A DNA stretch of 5,961 nucleotides from Anaerolineae bacterium (GTDB lineage: Bacteria > Chloroflexota > Anaerolineae > B4-G1 > SLSP01). The notes under the pieces are model-generated. The model did not search any database. It saw only the letters and a list, made by a program, of their open reading frames with translations, and was not told the DNA's origin. Position 1 is the first letter of the stretch. Each line of letters opens with the position of its first letter. This document shows positions 4,934 to 5,961 of the stretch, piece after piece. The DNA lies in assembly GCA_021107605.1 (NCBI GenBank), contig JAIOSN010000108.1, positions 1 to 5,961 on the forward strand, read 5' to 3'. The translations under genes and the position numbers were made by a program.

Positions 4934-5961
4934 TTACCCCTTCAAAACTAAAGGCAAATAAATAAGTTTTTTAGTTTCAGGCAAAAGACCTATGCGATAG
5001 AAAGTATCATAATTAGTCCTGTAATCTCCTCCCCCTTGATACTCCTCCCAAGCGATATGCAACAACGCCTCATGGATAGCCATGGCGGGAAATAGAGAAA
5101 GTTGTTCTGGTGTCTCAGAAACGCTTATGATAAGATCACTCCAGGTCAAGCCTCTATCGTGACTGCAATTCATAAATATCTCTTCATTGCCAGAAGCACC
5201 CGGTGCAGCCCGATAGCCGTGCCAGGTAACACAGATACTATCTACGCTGGATACCAGGGAGATAGTTGACCAAGTAGGCCGATAAGTATTGACTTGAACA
5301 TGATCGGGGTCCAAGCGGATAGATTTTTGATTAAGCGCTGGGTACCATTGAGCCTCATTGCTTAGCCTGCGATAATTAATATATTGCAATGTCGCAGTTT
5401 TCCCAGGATCTTCTGGGTCAAACCAAGGCGCCTGTTCAACCCAAGCTACATGAACGTCACCTGAAATGCTAAACGTAATTTTTGGCCGTACAGCTTTAAT
5501 ACCCTCAAGTGAAAGACGGATAGGAACTTCCCAGTTAAATTGTTGGCTCTCGTTCTGCCAGCTCCCAGAAGTGAACCAGACGCTTCTTCTGTAACCAATA
5601 GTTTGCTCCCAGGTAAGATATAATGTCTGCCCGTCAGGAGTTAAAGCCGCATTAGGGTACCAAATGCCACCTGTACTGGGCGCACTTACTTGTGCGTGAG
5701 TGATAATTTGCGTGGGAGTTAGCCAAGTAGCATTGCCGGCTAGACGGTAAATATGATACAGATCGCATTTTGAGAAATCCCCTTCATTTTCAGCTGCTGC
5801 TATGATCAAGTGCTGACCAGTAGTACCTGTTTGCAGACACGGTGCAGTATAGCCATAAACTGAAGAGAGCAAGGCTTGTGGGGATTCCCCCGCACCTATA
5901 TCCTGTTGATAGAGAGTACCAACGGGTTTGCTATAATCTCCCTCTACCCAGGCTGCCAAAA
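4934..5961 (-). CDS. Secreted sialidase-type (BNR/Asp-box) beta-propeller protein, 5' end outside window
   Basis: C-terminal 341 codons of a larger protein; the frame is open to the window edge, so the start and any signal peptide are missing. A TTG at 5957-5959 could be read as a start but is more likely an internal Leu. Blade-like repeats of the form hydrophobic-x-hydrophobic-[AT]-W recur: AAWVE (2-6), LYLTWEQ (113-119), VHVAWVEQ (169-176), ICVTWHG (242-248) and LHIAWEE (300-306). A perfect Asp-box, SHDRGLTW (266-273), lies between the last two. This is the architecture of sialidase-like beta-propellers. It does not prove sialidase activity, as no catalytic Arg triad or Tyr/Glu pair can be assigned from this part. 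The protein ends in IYLPLVLKG, a tail I associate with extracytoplasmic Chloroflexota proteins. It is the first visible gene of the minus-strand unit, 6 nt before the PepSY-like membrane protein gene. Confidence 0.82.
   Translation of the reverse strand, partial: LAAWVEGDYSKPVGTLYQQDIGAGESPQALLSSVYGYTAPCLQTGTTGQHLIIAAAENEGDFSKCDLYHIYRLAGNATWLTPTQIITHAQVSAPSTGGIWYPNAALTPDGQTLYLTWEQTIGYRRSVWFTSGSWQNESQQFNWEVPIRLSLEGIKAVRPKITFSISGDVHVAWVEQAPWFDPEDPGKTATLQYINYRRLSNEAQWYPALNQKSIRLDPDHVQVNTYRPTWSTISLVSSVDSICVTWHGYRAAPGASGNEEIFMNCSHDRGLTWSDLIISVSETPEQLSLFPAMAIHEALLHIAWEEYQGGGDYRTNYDTFYRIGLLPETKKLIYLPLVLKG
4937..4963 (-). other. C-terminal IYLPLVLKG tail motif of the beta-propeller protein
   Basis: The last nine codons encode IYLPLVLKG, directly after a charged PETKK. 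From memory of the group, many extracellular Chloroflexota proteins of unrelated architecture end in a similar [IVF]-[YF]-L-P-L-[VI] string plus a short basic end. The presence of the string is seen here; its use as a sorting or anchoring signal is inference. Confidence 0.5.

Noticed and set aside
5957..5959. TTG as the start codon of the beta-propeller gene
   Set aside because: The frame stays open to the window edge. Its first residues (LAAWVE) match the internal blade repeat rather than a signal peptide, and an exported protein would need a signal sequence.

Overview
The window looks like a bacterial chromosome fragment of moderate G+C. The most likely source is the phylum Chloroflexota, class Anaerolineae or close. 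This is an inference from three things: the style of the TadE/TadG-like proteins, a secreted beta-propeller protein ending in IYLPLVLKG, and an S41 peptidase next to smpB. No rRNA or other phylogenetic marker is present to prove it. I see no tRNA, rRNA, CRISPR array, insertion sequence or phage gene, and no gene-free stretch longer than about 107 bases.

The left half (1-2563) reads on the plus strand and is housekeeping. It holds a membrane-anchored S41/C-terminal-processing peptidase with an intact Ser-Lys dyad and then smpB, whose ATG directly abuts the peptidase's TAA. A very strong sigma70-type promoter follows (TTGACA, 16 nt, TATAAT) and drives a small protein with two S1 RNA-binding domains. 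A long hairpin with T-rich flanks on both sides (2584-2621) closes this unit and probably also terminates the converging unit from the right.

The right half (2671-5961) reads on the minus strand as a tightly packed set of four genes with gaps of 6, 18 and 19 nt. In transcription order these are a secreted sialidase-type (BNR/Asp-box) beta-propeller protein, cut by the window edge; a single-pass membrane protein of unknown function with two PepSY-like halves; a TadE-like pseudopilin; and a TadG-like pilus-assembly protein. The Tad motor and secretin genes are not in view. The set may be an accessory cell-surface or pilus-linked module in which the propeller is the exported or displayed component; that role is inferred from co-orientation and spacing only.

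Nothing here is clearly a new system. The points most worth a second look are the propeller/PepSY-like/TadE/TadG gene set, the C-terminal YLPLVLKG tail, and the translational abutment of the tail-specific protease with smpB, two functions linked in E. coli through ssrA-tagged proteins.
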